Part shown: positions 20,079 through 28,743 of the stretch, piece after piece | How positions within the stretch are numbered: position 1 is the stretch's first letter | How the letters are laid out: every line of letters begins with the position of its first letter | Assembly (NCBI RefSeq): GCF_024508275.1 | Contig: NZ_CP101989.1 | Span: 3,038,001-3,102,000 of the forward strand | DNA from: Cellulomonas wangsupingiae | GTDB lineage: Bacteria > Actinomycetota > Actinomycetes > Actinomycetales > Cellulomonadaceae | Length of the DNA stretch: 64,000 nucleotides | Direction: 5' to 3' | Made by a program: the position numbers and the translations under genes | Notes under the pieces: model-generated | Databases searched by the model: none | What the model was told of the DNA's origin: nothing | What the model saw: only the letters and a program-made list of their open reading frames with translations

Positions 20079-21407
20079 ATGAGCACGTCGCCCAGCTCCC
20101 CCGTGACCGGGGGCGTCCCCCGTCCCCTGGTGGTGCGCACCGTCGAGTGCGGGGACCTGCCGACGAGCGACGTGCCGGACCCGGCCGACCTGCTCGACCT
20201 GCTCGGACCCGACGCGCCGCTCGCGTGGGTGCGCCGCGGCGACGGGCTCGTCGCGTGGGGCGAGGCCGTGCGCGTCGAGGTCCACGGCGCCGACCGGTTC
20301 GCCGCGGCCGAGCGCGCGTGGCAGGACGTGCTCGCCCACGCGATCGTCCGCGACGAGGTCCGCCTGCCCGGCACCGGCCCGGTCGCGTTCGCGTCCTTCG
20401 CGTTCGACGACGACTCCCCCGCCGGCGGCGTCGTCGTGGTGCCGCGCGTCGTCGTCGGACGCCGGGACGGGCGCACGTGGCTCACGACCGTGAGCACGGC
20501 CGGTGAGCTGGGCCGCACGCCGCGGCTGCGCGACGTCGTCCCCCCGCGCACCGCACCGCACCCGCCGGGCGAGGTCACGTACGGCGACGGCGCGGTGGGC
20601 GCCGACGCCTGGCTGGACGTGGTCGCGCGCGGCGTCGACGCGATCCGCTCCGGCGAGGTCGACAAGGTGGTGCTCGCGCGCGACGTGAGCGCCCGCACCG
20701 AGCACCCGCTCGACGTGCGGTGGGCGCTGCAGCGCCTGGCGGACCGGTACCGGTCGTGCTGGACGTTCAGCGTCGACGGCATGATCGGCGCGACGCCGGA
20801 GCTGCTGGTGCGCTCCGAGCGCGGCCTGGTGACGTCGCGGGTCCTCGCCGGGACCGTCCGGCGCACCGGCGACGACGACGCCGACATGGCCCGTGCCGCG
20901 ATCCTCGCGCACTCGTCGAAGGACCTCGAGGAGCACGAGTACGCGGTCACGTCGGTCGCCCGCGCGCTCGCGCCGTTCTGCTCGTCGTCGAACGTCCCCG
21001 ACGTGCCGTTCGTCCTGTCCCTGCCGAACGTGCTGCACCTGGCGTCCGACGTGACGGGCGTCCTGACCGCGCCGCAGGGCGACGAGGCGCACCCGTCGTC
21101 GCTGGCGCTCGCCGCCGCGCTGCACCCGACGGCCGCCGTCTGCGGCACACCGACGCAGGCCGCGCGGGAGCTGATCACCCGCATCGAGGGCATGGACCGC
21201 GGGCGCTACGCCGGGCCGGTCGGCTGGTTCGGCGCCGACGGCGACGGCGAGTGGGGCATCGCGCTGCGGTGCGCCGAGGTGGACCGCGAGGACCCGCGCC
21301 GCCTGCGGCTGTTCGCCGGCTGCGGCGTGGTCGCGGCCTCGGACCCCGCCGCGGAGCTCGCGGAGTCCGTCGCCAAGCTCGACCCCATGCGCCACGCGCT
21401 GGGCTGA
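20079..21407 (+). CDS. menF: Isochorismate synthase (menaquinone entry step)
   Basis: Converts chorismate to isochorismate, the first committed step of menaquinone synthesis. 442 residues with the chorismate-binding domain in the C-terminal two thirds. AIRSGEVDKVVLARDV holds the catalytic lysine. Next come SRVLAGTVRRTGDDDADM, HSSKDLEEHEYAV and HPTAAVCGTPTQAAREL. GRYAGPVGWFGADGDGEW is the metal/substrate signature. The men neighbours favour MenF over a siderophore EntC or salicylate synthase. It converges on the protease gene across a strong hairpin. Confidence 0.92.
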   Translation: MSTSPSSPVTGGVPRPLVVRTVECGDLPTSDVPDPADLLDLLGPDAPLAWVRRGDGLVAWGEAVRVEVHGADRFAAAERAWQDVLAHAIVRDEVRLPGTGPVAFASFAFDDDSPAGGVVVVPRVVVGRRDGRTWLTTVSTAGELGRTPRLRDVVPPRTAPHPPGEVTYGDGAVGADAWLDVVARGVDAIRSGEVDKVVLARDVSARTEHPLDVRWALQRLADRYRSCWTFSVDGMIGATPELLVRSERGLVTSRVLAGTVRRTGDDDADMARAAILAHSSKDLEEHEYAVTSVARALAPFCSSSNVPDVPFVLSLPNVLHLASDVTGVLTAPQGDEAHPSSLALAAALHPTAAVCGTPTQAARELITRIEGMDRGRYAGPVGWFGADGDGEWGIALRCAEVDREDPRRLRLFAGCGVVAASDPAAELAESVAKLDPMRHALG

Positions 21408-21429
21408 GCGCGCTCCCCACGCGCCGACG

Positions 21430-21471
21430 CCACGGACGCTCCCCCACCGGTCGGTGGGAGAGCGTCCGTGG
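21430..21471. terminator. Bidirectional hairpin terminator between menF and the protease gene
   Basis: Arms beginning CCACGGACGCTC and ending GAGCGTCCGTGG pair almost perfectly around a GGTC turn. Total length is 42 bases between two convergent genes. No U-tract follows, which is common in very GC-rich actinobacteria. Confidence 0.75.
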
Positions 21472-21482
21472 TCGTGGTGCGA

Positions 21483-21517
21483 GGGCCCGCCGCGGGAGGG
21501 GGTGCCACGGCGGGCCC
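21483..21517. terminator. Second hairpin downstream of the protease gene
   Basis: GGGCCCGCCG at 21483-21492 pairs with CGGCGGGCCC at 21508-21517 across a 15-base loop. It probably ends the minus-strand protease transcript. Confidence 0.5.
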
Positions 21518-21592
21518 GTCGGTGCGCGCGGCCTGTGGGCCGTCGGCGCACGGGCGCGACCCCGCAAGGCCTGCCCTGGTCCTGGCGGTCCG

Positions 21593-23101
21593 TCAGCCCC
21601 GGCCCTGCTGCTGCTGCAGCCACTCCCAGAGCTGCTCGGGCGTGATGCCGCCCGGCAGACCGCCCTGGTCGCCCTGGCCCTGACCGCCCTGGTCCTGCTG
21701 CGGGAGCTGGTCACCGGCGTCGGGCCGCGTCGCGAGCGTCACGTCGACCTCGATCGTCTGCCCGTCGCGCACGACGGTCAGCGTCGCCTCGTCGCCCGAG
21801 GACATCGCGCGGACGAACGCCGTCAGCGACTCCGCGCCGCCGACGGGGTCGTCGCCGATCGCCACGATGACGTCGCCGGCCCGCAGGCCGGCCTCGGCCG
21901 CCGGGGAGCCCTCGGTGACGGACTCGACGACCGCGCCGCGGCGCGTGACGCCGTCGGCCGTGGCCGTCCCGTCGGACAGCGAGACGCCGAGGAACGCGTG
22001 CTCGGCCACACCGTCGTCCATCAGCTGGGCCGCGACGCTCCGCGCCTGGTTCGACGGGATCGCGAAGCCGAGGCCGATGGAGCCGGACTGCGCGCTGAGG
22101 GTCGCGATCGACGACGTGATGCCGATGACCTGGCCGGTCGCGTCGAACAGCGGGCCGCCGGAGTTGCCGGGGTTGATCGCCGCGTCGATCTGGATCGCGT
22201 TGGTCACGGCCGTCTCGGTGCCGCCGTCCTCCTGCGTGGAGACGGGCCGGTCCACCGCGGAGACGATGCCCGTGGTCACCGTGTTCGCCAGGCCGAGGGG
22301 GTTGCCCACGGCCATGACCGGGTCGCCCACGGTCACGTCGTCGGAGTCGCCGAACGCCGCGGCCTGCAGGTCGTCCGGCGGGTCGATGAGCTCGACGACC
22401 GCCAGGTCGGTGCTCGCGTCGGTCCCGACGACCTCGCCCTCCAGGATCCGGCCGTCGGTGAGCGTCACCTGGACGTTGCCCTGCGCACCGGAGACGACGT
22501 GGTTGTTGGTCAGCACGTGCCCGGCGTCGTCGATGATGACGCCCGAGCCCTGCCCGCCGCCGGACTGCGTCTGCACCTGGATCGCGACGACCGATGCCTG
22601 CACGGCGGCCGCCACGGCCCGCCAGTCGGGGTCCTCGGCGCTGGAGCCGGACACGGGGACCTCGTCGTTGCCGGACCGGCCCACGTCCGACAGGGACGCG
22701 GCACGGTCGGCACGGTCGGCGTCGTCGAGGACACCGGAGACGGCGACGGAGCCACCGCCCACGAGCAGCCCCGCGACCGCGGCCGACGTGATCCACAGCC
22801 AGGCCCGCGAACGCTTCTGCGGCGCCGGTGCGGGCGCGGCCGGCGTGGCCCACGGGTCCGACCCGGGCGGCACCTGACCCGGCGCGCGCGGGGGCACGCC
22901 CGCGCCACCGTCGCCGGGGCCGCGGGCGGCGCGGTGCGCCGACTCGTAGCGTGCCCACTCCTGGGCGGGCGTCAGGCGGGCGGTGGTGTCCTGCGGCCGG
23001 GGCTCGGCCGCGACCGACGCCGAGCCGTGCGGGGGCAGCGGCTGGGTCGGGTGCTCCTGCGGGTGGCCGCCGGGCTGCGGCGACGGGGGCGTGGTGGTCA
23101 T
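21593..23101 (-). CDS. Membrane-anchored trypsin-like serine protease with PDZ domain (HtrA/DegP type)
   Basis: 502 residues. The first ~98 residues are a Pro/Gln/Ala-rich cytoplasmic stretch, followed by a transmembrane anchor at about 100-124. The S1C protease domain carries the triad His201 (LTNNHVVS), Asp232 (STDLAVVEL) and Ser314 (INPGNSGGPLFD). A PDZ domain spans roughly 365-460, with GAVVESVTEGSPAAEAGLRA and GDVIVAIGDDP. A Gln/Gly-rich tail ends in LWEWLQQQQ. The layout fits envelope quality control like mycobacterial PepD/HtrA. ATG 23101 follows a perfect AAGGAGG site, five bases away, which decides the start. Two inverted repeats in the promoter region suggest stress regulation. Confidence 0.92.
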   Translation of the reverse strand: MTTTPPSPQPGGHPQEHPTQPLPPHGSASVAAEPRPQDTTARLTPAQEWARYESAHRAARGPGDGGAGVPPRAPGQVPPGSDPWATPAAPAPAPQKRSRAWLWITSAAVAGLLVGGGSVAVSGVLDDADRADRAASLSDVGRSGNDEVPVSGSSAEDPDWRAVAAAVQASVVAIQVQTQSGGGQGSGVIIDDAGHVLTNNHVVSGAQGNVQVTLTDGRILEGEVVGTDASTDLAVVELIDPPDDLQAAAFGDSDDVTVGDPVMAVGNPLGLANTVTTGIVSAVDRPVSTQEDGGTETAVTNAIQIDAAINPGNSGGPLFDATGQVIGITSSIATLSAQSGSIGLGFAIPSNQARSVAAQLMDDGVAEHAFLGVSLSDGTATADGVTRRGAVVESVTEGSPAAEAGLRAGDVIVAIGDDPVGGAESLTAFVRAMSSGDEATLTVVRDGQTIEVDVTLATRPDAGDQLPQQDQGGQGQGDQGGLPGGITPEQLWEWLQQQQGRG

Positions 23102-23143
23102 GGCTTCCTCCTTGTCGACCACCATGACACCCTGCCGGCCTGA

Positions 23144-23189
23144 GTTCCCACTCCAGGGAACCTGGGAAGATCCTGTGGGTTTCCCAGGT
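23144..23189. promoter_or_regulatory. Two adjacent inverted repeats before the protease gene
   Basis: GTTCCC-6 bp-GGGAAC (23144-23161) abuts ACCTGGGAA-12 bp-TTCCCAGGT (23160-23189, perfect 9-bp arms). The motif GGGAA or its complement occurs four times in 46 bp, between menD and the protease start. On the minus strand, GGGAAC resembles an ECF -35 element. The array could be an operator, an ECF promoter, or the menD terminator. Confidence 0.5.
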
Positions 23190-23204
23190 ACGGGTGCGGG
23201 GCGC

Positions 23205-25127
23205 TCAGGTCCGCGGCGACAGCGCCTTGTCCACCGCCGCCGCGACCTGGGCGGCGAGGCGCTCCGCGAGCGACCGACGGTGCGTCCGGTCCACGCGGAC
23301 CTCCACGACGCTGGTCCCGGTACCCGGTGCCGCGAGCGCGGGCAGCAGACCCTCCGTGTCGACGACGCGGGTGTGCCGCACGCCGTAGCCGGCGCACAGC
23401 GCCGCGACGTCCGCACCGTGCGGCGTGGCGAACACGCGCTCGAAGACGTCCGCGCGCTCGGGCTCGCCCGGCTCGAGCGTCGTGAAGACGGATCCGCCGT
23501 CGTCGTTGGCGACGACGATCTGCAGGTCGACCGGCGGTTCCGCCGGGCCGCGCAGCAGGCCGCCCACGTCGTGCAGGAACGTCAGGTCGCCGAGGTAGGC
23601 CCGCACGCGGCGGTGCGGCAGCGCGAGCGCGACGCCGGTGGCCGTCGCGATGGTGCCGTCGATGCCGGCCAGACCGCGGTTGGCCAGCACGAGGGGTGCC
23701 AGGTCCCAGCGCGCCACGAGGTCGAGGTCGCGCACGGGGCTCGAGGAGCCGACGACCAGCACGTCGTCCGGCGCGCTCGCACGGGCCACCGCACGGGCCA
23801 GCGCCCACCCGCTGACGCGGGGGCCGCTGCGCGACCGCCGGCCGTCCTCCGCCGCCTGGAGCATGCCGTCCAGCACGTCCTGCGCCGCGGCGTCGGCCGT
23901 GCGCCAGGCGTCCAGCCACCCGGACGGCGCCCCGACGCGCCCCTGCCGCATGCGGGCGGGCACGTCGAGCACGACCTGGGACGCGTTGCGCGCCGCGTCC
24001 GGCCAGTCCGTCCCGCGCGGCGCGACGACCACCACCTCGACGTCGGGGCGCGCGAGCAGGGCCTGCACGGGGCGCGTCAGCGTCGGCCGACCGAGCACCA
24101 CGACCCTCCCGACGCGACCGCCCAGGCGGTCGTCGGCGAGCAGCAGCCGGTACGCAGCGACGGCGTTCGGACCCTGCCGCGCGCCGGACGACGGCTCGGC
24201 CAGCAGCGGCCACCCGTTCGCCTCCGCCAGGCGGGCGGCGCCCGGTCCCGCGCCGTCACCCGCGACCACGACGGTGGGGACCGCTCCGCGCGACCGGCGC
24301 GACGCACGCGCACGGTCCTCGTCGGCGTCGACGACGGTCGCGTGCGCCGGCAGCGCCGCGGGCTCCGCCGGCTGGACGCGTCCCGCCACGTGCGTCAGCC
24401 CGGCGTCGGACGGCGCCGGCCACGGCTCGTCACCGGGCACGAGGGGCGGACGGAACGCGAGGTTGAGGTGCACGGGCCCGGGGTCGCCCGTGCGGGCGCC
24501 CGTCGCCGCCGCGAGGGCGCGCGAGACCGTCCGCCGCAGGTCGCGGTCCTCGCCGTCGCGCCCCGTCGGTGCCGGCACGTCGACGGCGAGCCGGACCGCG
24601 GAGGCGAACAGCTGCGCCTGCTCGGTGGTCTGGTTGGCTCCGGTGCCGCGCAGCTCGTGCGGCCGGTCCGCCGTGAGCAGCACCAGCGGCAGCCCTGCGT
24701 GGTGGGCCTCGAGGACCGCCGGGTGCAGGTTCGCCACGGCCGTGCCGGACGTCGTCACGACGGCCACGGGCCGCGCCGGGCCGGGACCGCGCTCACCGGT
24801 GTGCGCGGACGCCTTGGACAGCCCCAGGGCGAGGAACGCGGCGTCCCGCTCGTCGACGCGGACGTGCAGGCGCACCGCCGGGGCGCCCGCGGGGCGCTCG
24901 TCGTCCGGGCGGGCGGCGTCCGCGAACGCGTACGCCAGGGGTGCGCTGCGGGAGCCCGGGGCGAGCACCACGTCCGCCACCCCGAGCGACGCGAGCGCCT
25001 GCACCAGCACGCGCGCGGCGGCGACGGCCGGCGACGCGTCGTCGACCGGCGCGGGCGTCGCCACCGTCCGCCGGCGGCGGCTCGGCGTGGGCGCGTCCTC
25101 GGGCACGGGGGTCACGTGCGCCATCAT
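23205..25127 (-). CDS. menD: SEPHCHC synthase (MenD)
   Basis: Thiamine-diphosphate enzyme that joins isochorismate and 2-oxoglutarate in menaquinone synthesis, 640 residues. VVLAPGSRSAPLAYAF and RVDERDAAFLALGLSKAS, which includes the catalytic glutamate, form the N-terminal PYR domain. VVTTSGTAVANLHPAVLEA follows. The ThDP motif is YLGDLTFLHDVGGLL near residue 515, with ANDDGGSVF after it. ATG 25127 overlaps the menC stop as ATGA; a second ATG at 25124 is equally possible. menC and menD form one minus-strand unit. Confidence 0.94.
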   Translation of the reverse strand: MMAHVTPVPEDAPTPSRRRRTVATPAPVDDASPAVAAARVLVQALASLGVADVVLAPGSRSAPLAYAFADAARPDDERPAGAPAVRLHVRVDERDAAFLALGLSKASAHTGERGPGPARPVAVVTTSGTAVANLHPAVLEAHHAGLPLVLLTADRPHELRGTGANQTTEQAQLFASAVRLAVDVPAPTGRDGEDRDLRRTVSRALAAATGARTGDPGPVHLNLAFRPPLVPGDEPWPAPSDAGLTHVAGRVQPAEPAALPAHATVVDADEDRARASRRSRGAVPTVVVAGDGAGPGAARLAEANGWPLLAEPSSGARQGPNAVAAYRLLLADDRLGGRVGRVVVLGRPTLTRPVQALLARPDVEVVVVAPRGTDWPDAARNASQVVLDVPARMRQGRVGAPSGWLDAWRTADAAAQDVLDGMLQAAEDGRRSRSGPRVSGWALARAVARASAPDDVLVVGSSSPVRDLDLVARWDLAPLVLANRGLAGIDGTIATATGVALALPHRRVRAYLGDLTFLHDVGGLLRGPAEPPVDLQIVVANDDGGSVFTTLEPGEPERADVFERVFATPHGADVAALCAGYGVRHTRVVDTEGLLPALAAPGTGTSVVEVRVDRTHRRSLAERLAAQVAAAVDKALSPRT

Positions 25128-26080
25128 GCCCGAGCCCGCACGGCCGCGAGCCGCGCGCCCCACCGCTCCGCCAGCGCGCGCGGCGCGGCGGCCGCGGCCA
25201 GCAGGTCGGGCGAGGGCAGCGGACGCCGGACCTCGATCGCCCCGCCGCGCGGCAGCAGCGGGTCGGTGACCAGGTCGTCGGCGAGCAGCGCGGCGGTCGC
25301 CAGGCCGCACGCGTGCGGCAGCTCCGGCAGCGCGGCGGCGAGCGCCAGCCCCGCGGCCAGGCCGACGGAGGTCTCGAGCGCCGACGACACGACCACGGGC
25401 AGCCCGACCTGCTCCGCCAGCCGCAGGCACGCGCGCACGCCCCCGAGCGGCTGGACCTTCAGCACGACCACGTCGGCCGCCTGCCGGCGCACCACCGCCA
25501 GCGGGTCGTCCCCCAGGCGCACGGCCTCGTCGGCCGCCAGCGGGACGTGCGTCCGACGGCGCAGCGCAGCCAGGTCGTCCACGCCGGGCACGGGCTGCTC
25601 GGCGTACTCGAGCCCACCCGCGGCGCGGTCGAGCGCCGCCAGCCTGGCCACGGCCGTGTCGACGTCCCACGCCGCGTTGGCGTCCACCCGGATCGCGCCG
25701 TCGGCGCCCAGCGCGTCGCGCACGGCCTCGAGCCGGGCCTCGTCGGCGCCCACCGGCTGCCCCGGCTCGGCCACCTTGACCTTGGCGGTCCGGCACCCGC
25801 CGGAGCCGCGGACGATCCGGTGCGCGTGCTCGGGGTCGACGGCCGGGACCGTCACGTTCACCGGGACGTGGGTGCGCACCGGGTCCGGCCAGCCCTCGTC
25901 GGCCGCCTCGCGCGCCGCGCGCCACCAGCGCACGGCGACGTCGTCGTCGTAGTCCCAGAACGGGCTGAACTCGCCCCACCCCGCGTCGCCGCGCACGAGC
26001 ACGCCGTCACGCCGGGTGAGGCCGCGGAACCGGGTGCGCAGGGGCACGTCCCACACGGCGAGGTCGGGCTGTGCGCTCAC
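25124..26080 (-). CDS. menC: o-Succinylbenzoate synthase
   Basis: Enolase-superfamily enzyme that dehydrates SHCHC to o-succinylbenzoate, 318 residues. The barrel residues are visible: TAKVKVAEPG with the catalytic KxK, IRVDANAAWDVDTA (metal Asp), EYAEQPVPG (metal Glu), LAADEAVR (metal Asp) and VVLKVQPLGGVR (second lysine). Start is GTG 26080, with a TAGCCT -10 exactly six bases upstream, so the mRNA probably begins with the start codon. It is divergent from menB. Confidence 0.93.
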   Translation of the reverse strand: MSAQPDLAVWDVPLRTRFRGLTRRDGVLVRGDAGWGEFSPFWDYDDDVAVRWWRAAREAADEGWPDPVRTHVPVNVTVPAVDPEHAHRIVRGSGGCRTAKVKVAEPGQPVGADEARLEAVRDALGADGAIRVDANAAWDVDTAVARLAALDRAAGGLEYAEQPVPGVDDLAALRRRTHVPLAADEAVRLGDDPLAVVRRQAADVVVLKVQPLGGVRACLRLAEQVGLPVVVSSALETSVGLAAGLALAAALPELPHACGLATAALLADDLVTDPLLPRGGAIEVRRPLPSPDLLAAAAAPRALAERWGARLAAVRARA

Positions 26081-26086
26081 CGCTAC

Positions 26087-26092
26087 AGGCTA
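26087..26092 (-). promoter_or_regulatory. -10 element of menC (leaderless)
   Basis: TAGCCT on the minus strand, followed by six bases and then GTG 26080. No ribosome site exists in the short leader space, which supports leaderless translation. Confidence 0.65.
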
Positions 26093-26115
26093 AGCCGCCG
26101 TCCCGCCCGGCTCGT

Positions 26116-26121
26116 TAGGGT
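26116..26121 (+). promoter_or_regulatory. -10 element of menB (leaderless)
   Basis: TAGGGT, then GGGGCG, then GTG 26128. The divergent menC and menB promoters are packed into a 47-bp gap. Confidence 0.65.
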
Positions 26122-26127
26122 GGGGCG

Positions 26128-27111
26128 GTGAACGAGACCGGCACCCCTGCACCTCTGCCCGCGCGCGTCTCGGAGACGTTCGACCCCGCGCGCTGGCGCG
26201 ACGTCCCGGGGTTCGAGCACCTCACGGACCTGACGTACCACCGCGGTCACGCCCGGCCCACCCCCGAGCAGGCCGCGGCCGGTGCGGTCGCGCGCGACCT
26301 GCCGGTCGTGCGCGTCGCGTTCCACCGCCCGGAGGTGCGCAACGCGTTCCGCCCGCACACGGTCGACGAGCTGTACGCCGTGCTCGACCACGCCCGGACC
26401 ACGTCGGACGTCGGCACGGTCCTGCTCACCGGCAACGGCCCGTCGCCCAAGGACGGCGGCTGGGCGTTCTGCTCCGGCGGCGACCAGCGGATCCGGGGAC
26501 GCGACGGGTACCGGTACGCGGACGGCGAGACGGCCGAGGCCGTCGACCCGGCACGCGCCGGGCGGCTGCACATCCTGGAGGTGCAGCGGCTCATCCGCAC
26601 GATGCCCAAGGTCGTCGTCGCGCTCGTCAACGGGTGGGCCGCCGGCGGCGGGCACTCGCTGCACGTCGTCGCGGACCTGACGATCGCGAGCCGTGAGCAC
26701 GCGCGCTTCATGCAGACCGACGCCAACGTCGGCTCGTTCGACGGCGGCTACGGCTCGGCGCTGCTCGCGCGCCAGGTGGGCCAGAAGCGCGCGCGGGAGA
26801 TCTTCTTCCTGGCCCGCGAGTACTCGGCGGACGACGCCCTGGCCTGGGGCGCCGTGAACGACGTCGTCGACCACGCCGACCTGGAGGACGCGGGGCTCGA
26901 GTACGCGCGGATCGTCGCCACCAAGTCGCCGCAGGCGGTGCGCATGCTCAAGTTCGCGTTCAACCTGGCGGACGACGGCCTGGCGGGCCAGCAGGTGTTC
27001 GCCGGCGAGGCGACGCGGCTGGCGTACATGACGGACGAGGCCGTCGAGGGGCGCGACGCGTTCCTGCAGCGGCGCGACCCCGACTGGTCCGGCTTCCCGT
27101 ACGCCTACTGA
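26128..27111 (+). CDS. menB: 1,4-Dihydroxy-2-naphthoyl-CoA synthase
   Basis: Crotonase-family ring-closing enzyme, 327 residues. FCSGGDQRIRGRDGY and VNGWAAGGGHSLHVVADLTI form the oxyanion hole and CoA site. QTDANVGSFDGGYGSALLAR carries the conserved active-site aspartate typical of MenB rather than other crotonases. The C-terminal RDPDWSGFPYAY is the family's ending. Start is GTG 26128 directly after a -10 hexamer. A GC-rich hairpin follows the stop. Confidence 0.95.
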   Translation: MNETGTPAPLPARVSETFDPARWRDVPGFEHLTDLTYHRGHARPTPEQAAAGAVARDLPVVRVAFHRPEVRNAFRPHTVDELYAVLDHARTTSDVGTVLLTGNGPSPKDGGWAFCSGGDQRIRGRDGYRYADGETAEAVDPARAGRLHILEVQRLIRTMPKVVVALVNGWAAGGGHSLHVVADLTIASREHARFMQTDANVGSFDGGYGSALLARQVGQKRAREIFFLAREYSADDALAWGAVNDVVDHADLEDAGLEYARIVATKSPQAVRMLKFAFNLADDGLAGQQVFAGEATRLAYMTDEAVEGRDAFLQRRDPDWSGFPYAY

Positions 27112-27119
27112 CGCCGGAC

Positions 27120-27142
27120 GGCGCCGGTCACGCGCCGGCGCC
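27120..27142. terminator. Hairpin between menB and the small membrane-protein gene
   Basis: GGCGCCGG (27120-27127) pairs perfectly with CCGGCGCC (27135-27142) over a 7-base loop, between two convergent genes. It overlaps the end of the neighbouring gene. Confidence 0.45.
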
Positions 27143-27316
27143 CCAGGAGGCGAGGTCGACGACGGTGGCGAGCATCGCGCCGCCGCCGACGAGCATGGCG
27201 ACGAGCACGAGCCCCGCCACCACGACGGCGACGGCGGAGCGCAGGGAGTGGTCCTCGTGCTCACGCGGCACGAAGGAGGGGCGGACGACGGCGGGGAGCG
27301 AGGTGTGTGCGGCCAT
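27128..27316 (-). CDS. Small single-span membrane protein (unknown)
   Basis: 62 residues beginning MAAHTSLPAVVRPSF. A hydrophilic, charged segment (VPREHEDHSLR) leads into one hydrophobic helix of about 25 residues (SAVAVVVAGLVLVAMLVGGG) and a short tail. I recognise no family. ATG 27316 has GACGCT six bases upstream, the leaderless arrangement seen nearby. The frame continues upstream to 27394 but without similarity or a ribosome site, so I prefer the inner start. Confidence 0.55.
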   Translation of the reverse strand: MAAHTSLPAVVRPSFVPREHEDHSLRSAVAVVVAGLVLVAMLVGGGAMLATVVDLASWGAGA

Positions 27317-27322
27317 GCGACC

Positions 27323-27328
27323 AGCGTC
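27323..27328 (-). promoter_or_regulatory. Possible -10 element of the 62-residue gene
   Basis: GACGCT sits six bases from ATG 27316. It is weaker than the TAnnnT elements but identically spaced. Confidence 0.3.
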
Positions 27329-27471
27329 GCGCCCCGGACGTGGCCGGCGCGTCGGCCCCACGGACCGCTCGTGCGGCGCCGCCGTCACCCCCACGGTGGC
27401 GTCCCGTCCACCGGGAGGACGACCCCGGGCCGCGCCGCCTCCTCACGGGGTACCGCCCCGGGAGCGTGACG

Positions 27472-28554
27472 TCAGGAGACGGTCAGCGTCCCGCTGCCCG
27501 CGGGCACGAGCTCGACCCACGTGTTGCCGGGCGCGAGGGTCGCGTCCGAGCCGTCGGGCAGGAACAGCCGCATCGGCTGGTCCTGCGCGTCCTTCTGCCA
27601 GCGCGCGGCGACGGTGCGGCCACCGGTCGCGACGACCGCGTCGCCGGACCCGACGAGCTCGTAGGTCGGCACCGCGGCGCCGCCCTGCGCGCCGTACGAC
27701 GTGGGCGGGTGCGGCGCGGTGATCGACACGACGTTGACGGCCGAGAGACGCGCCCCGCTGGCGGCGGTCGCCGGCTGCGACCCCTCGGAGCGGAGCCACG
27801 TGCCGCTGGCCGCGTCCCAGCTCCAGACCGGGTGCGCCTGGCCGGACAGCCGGAAGTCGAGCGTGGCCGCCGGCGTGCCCGCCGTCACGGCGGCGGCGCG
27901 GTCGGCGGAGCGCGCGAACGCGAACTGCTCGCCGGGTGCCGTCCGACCGGGCTCCGCGATCCCCCACCACGTGCTCAGGGACCCGTAGACGTTGTGCGGG
28001 GCCGAGCGCCCGCGCACGCGGTACATCCCGGGCGCCCCGCCGTCGTGCGAGACCTCCTGGACGCCGGACTGGGCGACGAGGTCCAGGATCCCCGCCTGCC
28101 CGCCCGAGTACGCGAGCAGACCGTGCAGGGGCGCGACGATCAGCGGGTCCATGGGACGCACGGAGCGGATCGGCCCGATCTCCTCGGGAGCCTGCGAGTG
28201 GTAGACGGCGACGAAGCGCGAGACCTCGAACTCGACGACGGTCTCCCAGACCACGTCGGCGTTCTCGAGGCCCGACTGCGGGCGCGCGGCCGACGTGTTC
28301 TCGATCTTCACCGCGATCGCGGGACGCGGGTCCGGGGCTCCGGGGACGCCCGTCAGCGGCCACGTCGGCGGCACCTCGGGCGCCGGGACGGCCTGCTTGT
28401 CGGCGGCGACCTCGGCGCGGTTCGTCACGGTCGGGGCCGGCGTGGCCGTCGGTGACCCGCACGCCGCGAGCGCGAGGAGCGCACCGACCGCCGCCAGGGC
28501 GCCCGCCCGTGCCTGCCGCCCGCGCGTCGTGCCCCTGCGTCCCGTCACTGCCAT
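27472..28554 (-). CDS. DUF3048 domain lipoprotein
   Basis: 360 residues with a lipoprotein signal: basic N-terminus, hydrophobic core, then LALAAC with Cys32 as the lipidated residue. The mature part starts with a flexible linker and then the DUF3048 fold. Typical pieces are PAIAVKIENTSAARPQSGLE, ADVVWETVVEFEVSRFVAV, EIGPIRSVRPMDPLI and SGGQAGILDLVAQSGV. VYGSLSTWWG and ARWQKDAQDQPMRLF follow in the C-terminal half. The family is widespread in Gram-positive envelopes; its function is not established. It lies between menB and menE without obvious pathway logic. The promoter is probably TAGAGT about 95 bases upstream. Confidence 0.88.
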   Translation of the reverse strand: MAVTGRRGTTRGRQARAGALAAVGALLALAACGSPTATPAPTVTNRAEVAADKQAVPAPEVPPTWPLTGVPGAPDPRPAIAVKIENTSAARPQSGLENADVVWETVVEFEVSRFVAVYHSQAPEEIGPIRSVRPMDPLIVAPLHGLLAYSGGQAGILDLVAQSGVQEVSHDGGAPGMYRVRGRSAPHNVYGSLSTWWGIAEPGRTAPGEQFAFARSADRAAAVTAGTPAATLDFRLSGQAHPVWSWDAASGTWLRSEGSQPATAASGARLSAVNVVSITAPHPPTSYGAQGGAAVPTYELVGSGDAVVATGGRTVAARWQKDAQDQPMRLFLPDGSDATLAPGNTWVELVPAGSGTLTVS

Positions 28555-28648
28555 GTCACTCCCCGTCCACCGGCGCCGCGGCCGTCTGCCGCGGACGTGT
28601 CCTCCCGGCCCCGTGCACCACCCGCCGGGGCGGCGCCGGACCGCGGAC

Positions 28649-28654
28649 ACTCTA
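28649..28654 (-). promoter_or_regulatory. Possible -10 element of the DUF3048 gene
   Basis: TAGAGT on the minus strand. Transcription from it would leave a leader of nearly 90 GC-rich bases; no good -35 is visible. Confidence 0.35.
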
Positions 28655-28731
28655 CGACGCGCGACTTGGAGGGCCCGCACACCCCTGCGCGTCGGCGGGT
28701 CCCCGCGGCGCGCACCTCGCGGCGGACGACC

Positions 28732-28737
28732 TAGGCT
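28732..28737 (+). promoter_or_regulatory. -10 element of menE (leaderless)
   Basis: TAGGCT, then six bases, then GTG 28744. This spacing is the reason to prefer 28744 over the in-frame GTG at 28738, which abuts the hexamer. Confidence 0.6.
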
Positions 28738-28743
28738 GTGCCC

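Noticed and set aside
19412..20506. Long plus-strand frame overlapping the TRM11-like and menF genes
   Set aside because: It is an out-of-frame shadow, rich in Arg/Pro, without a start or motif.
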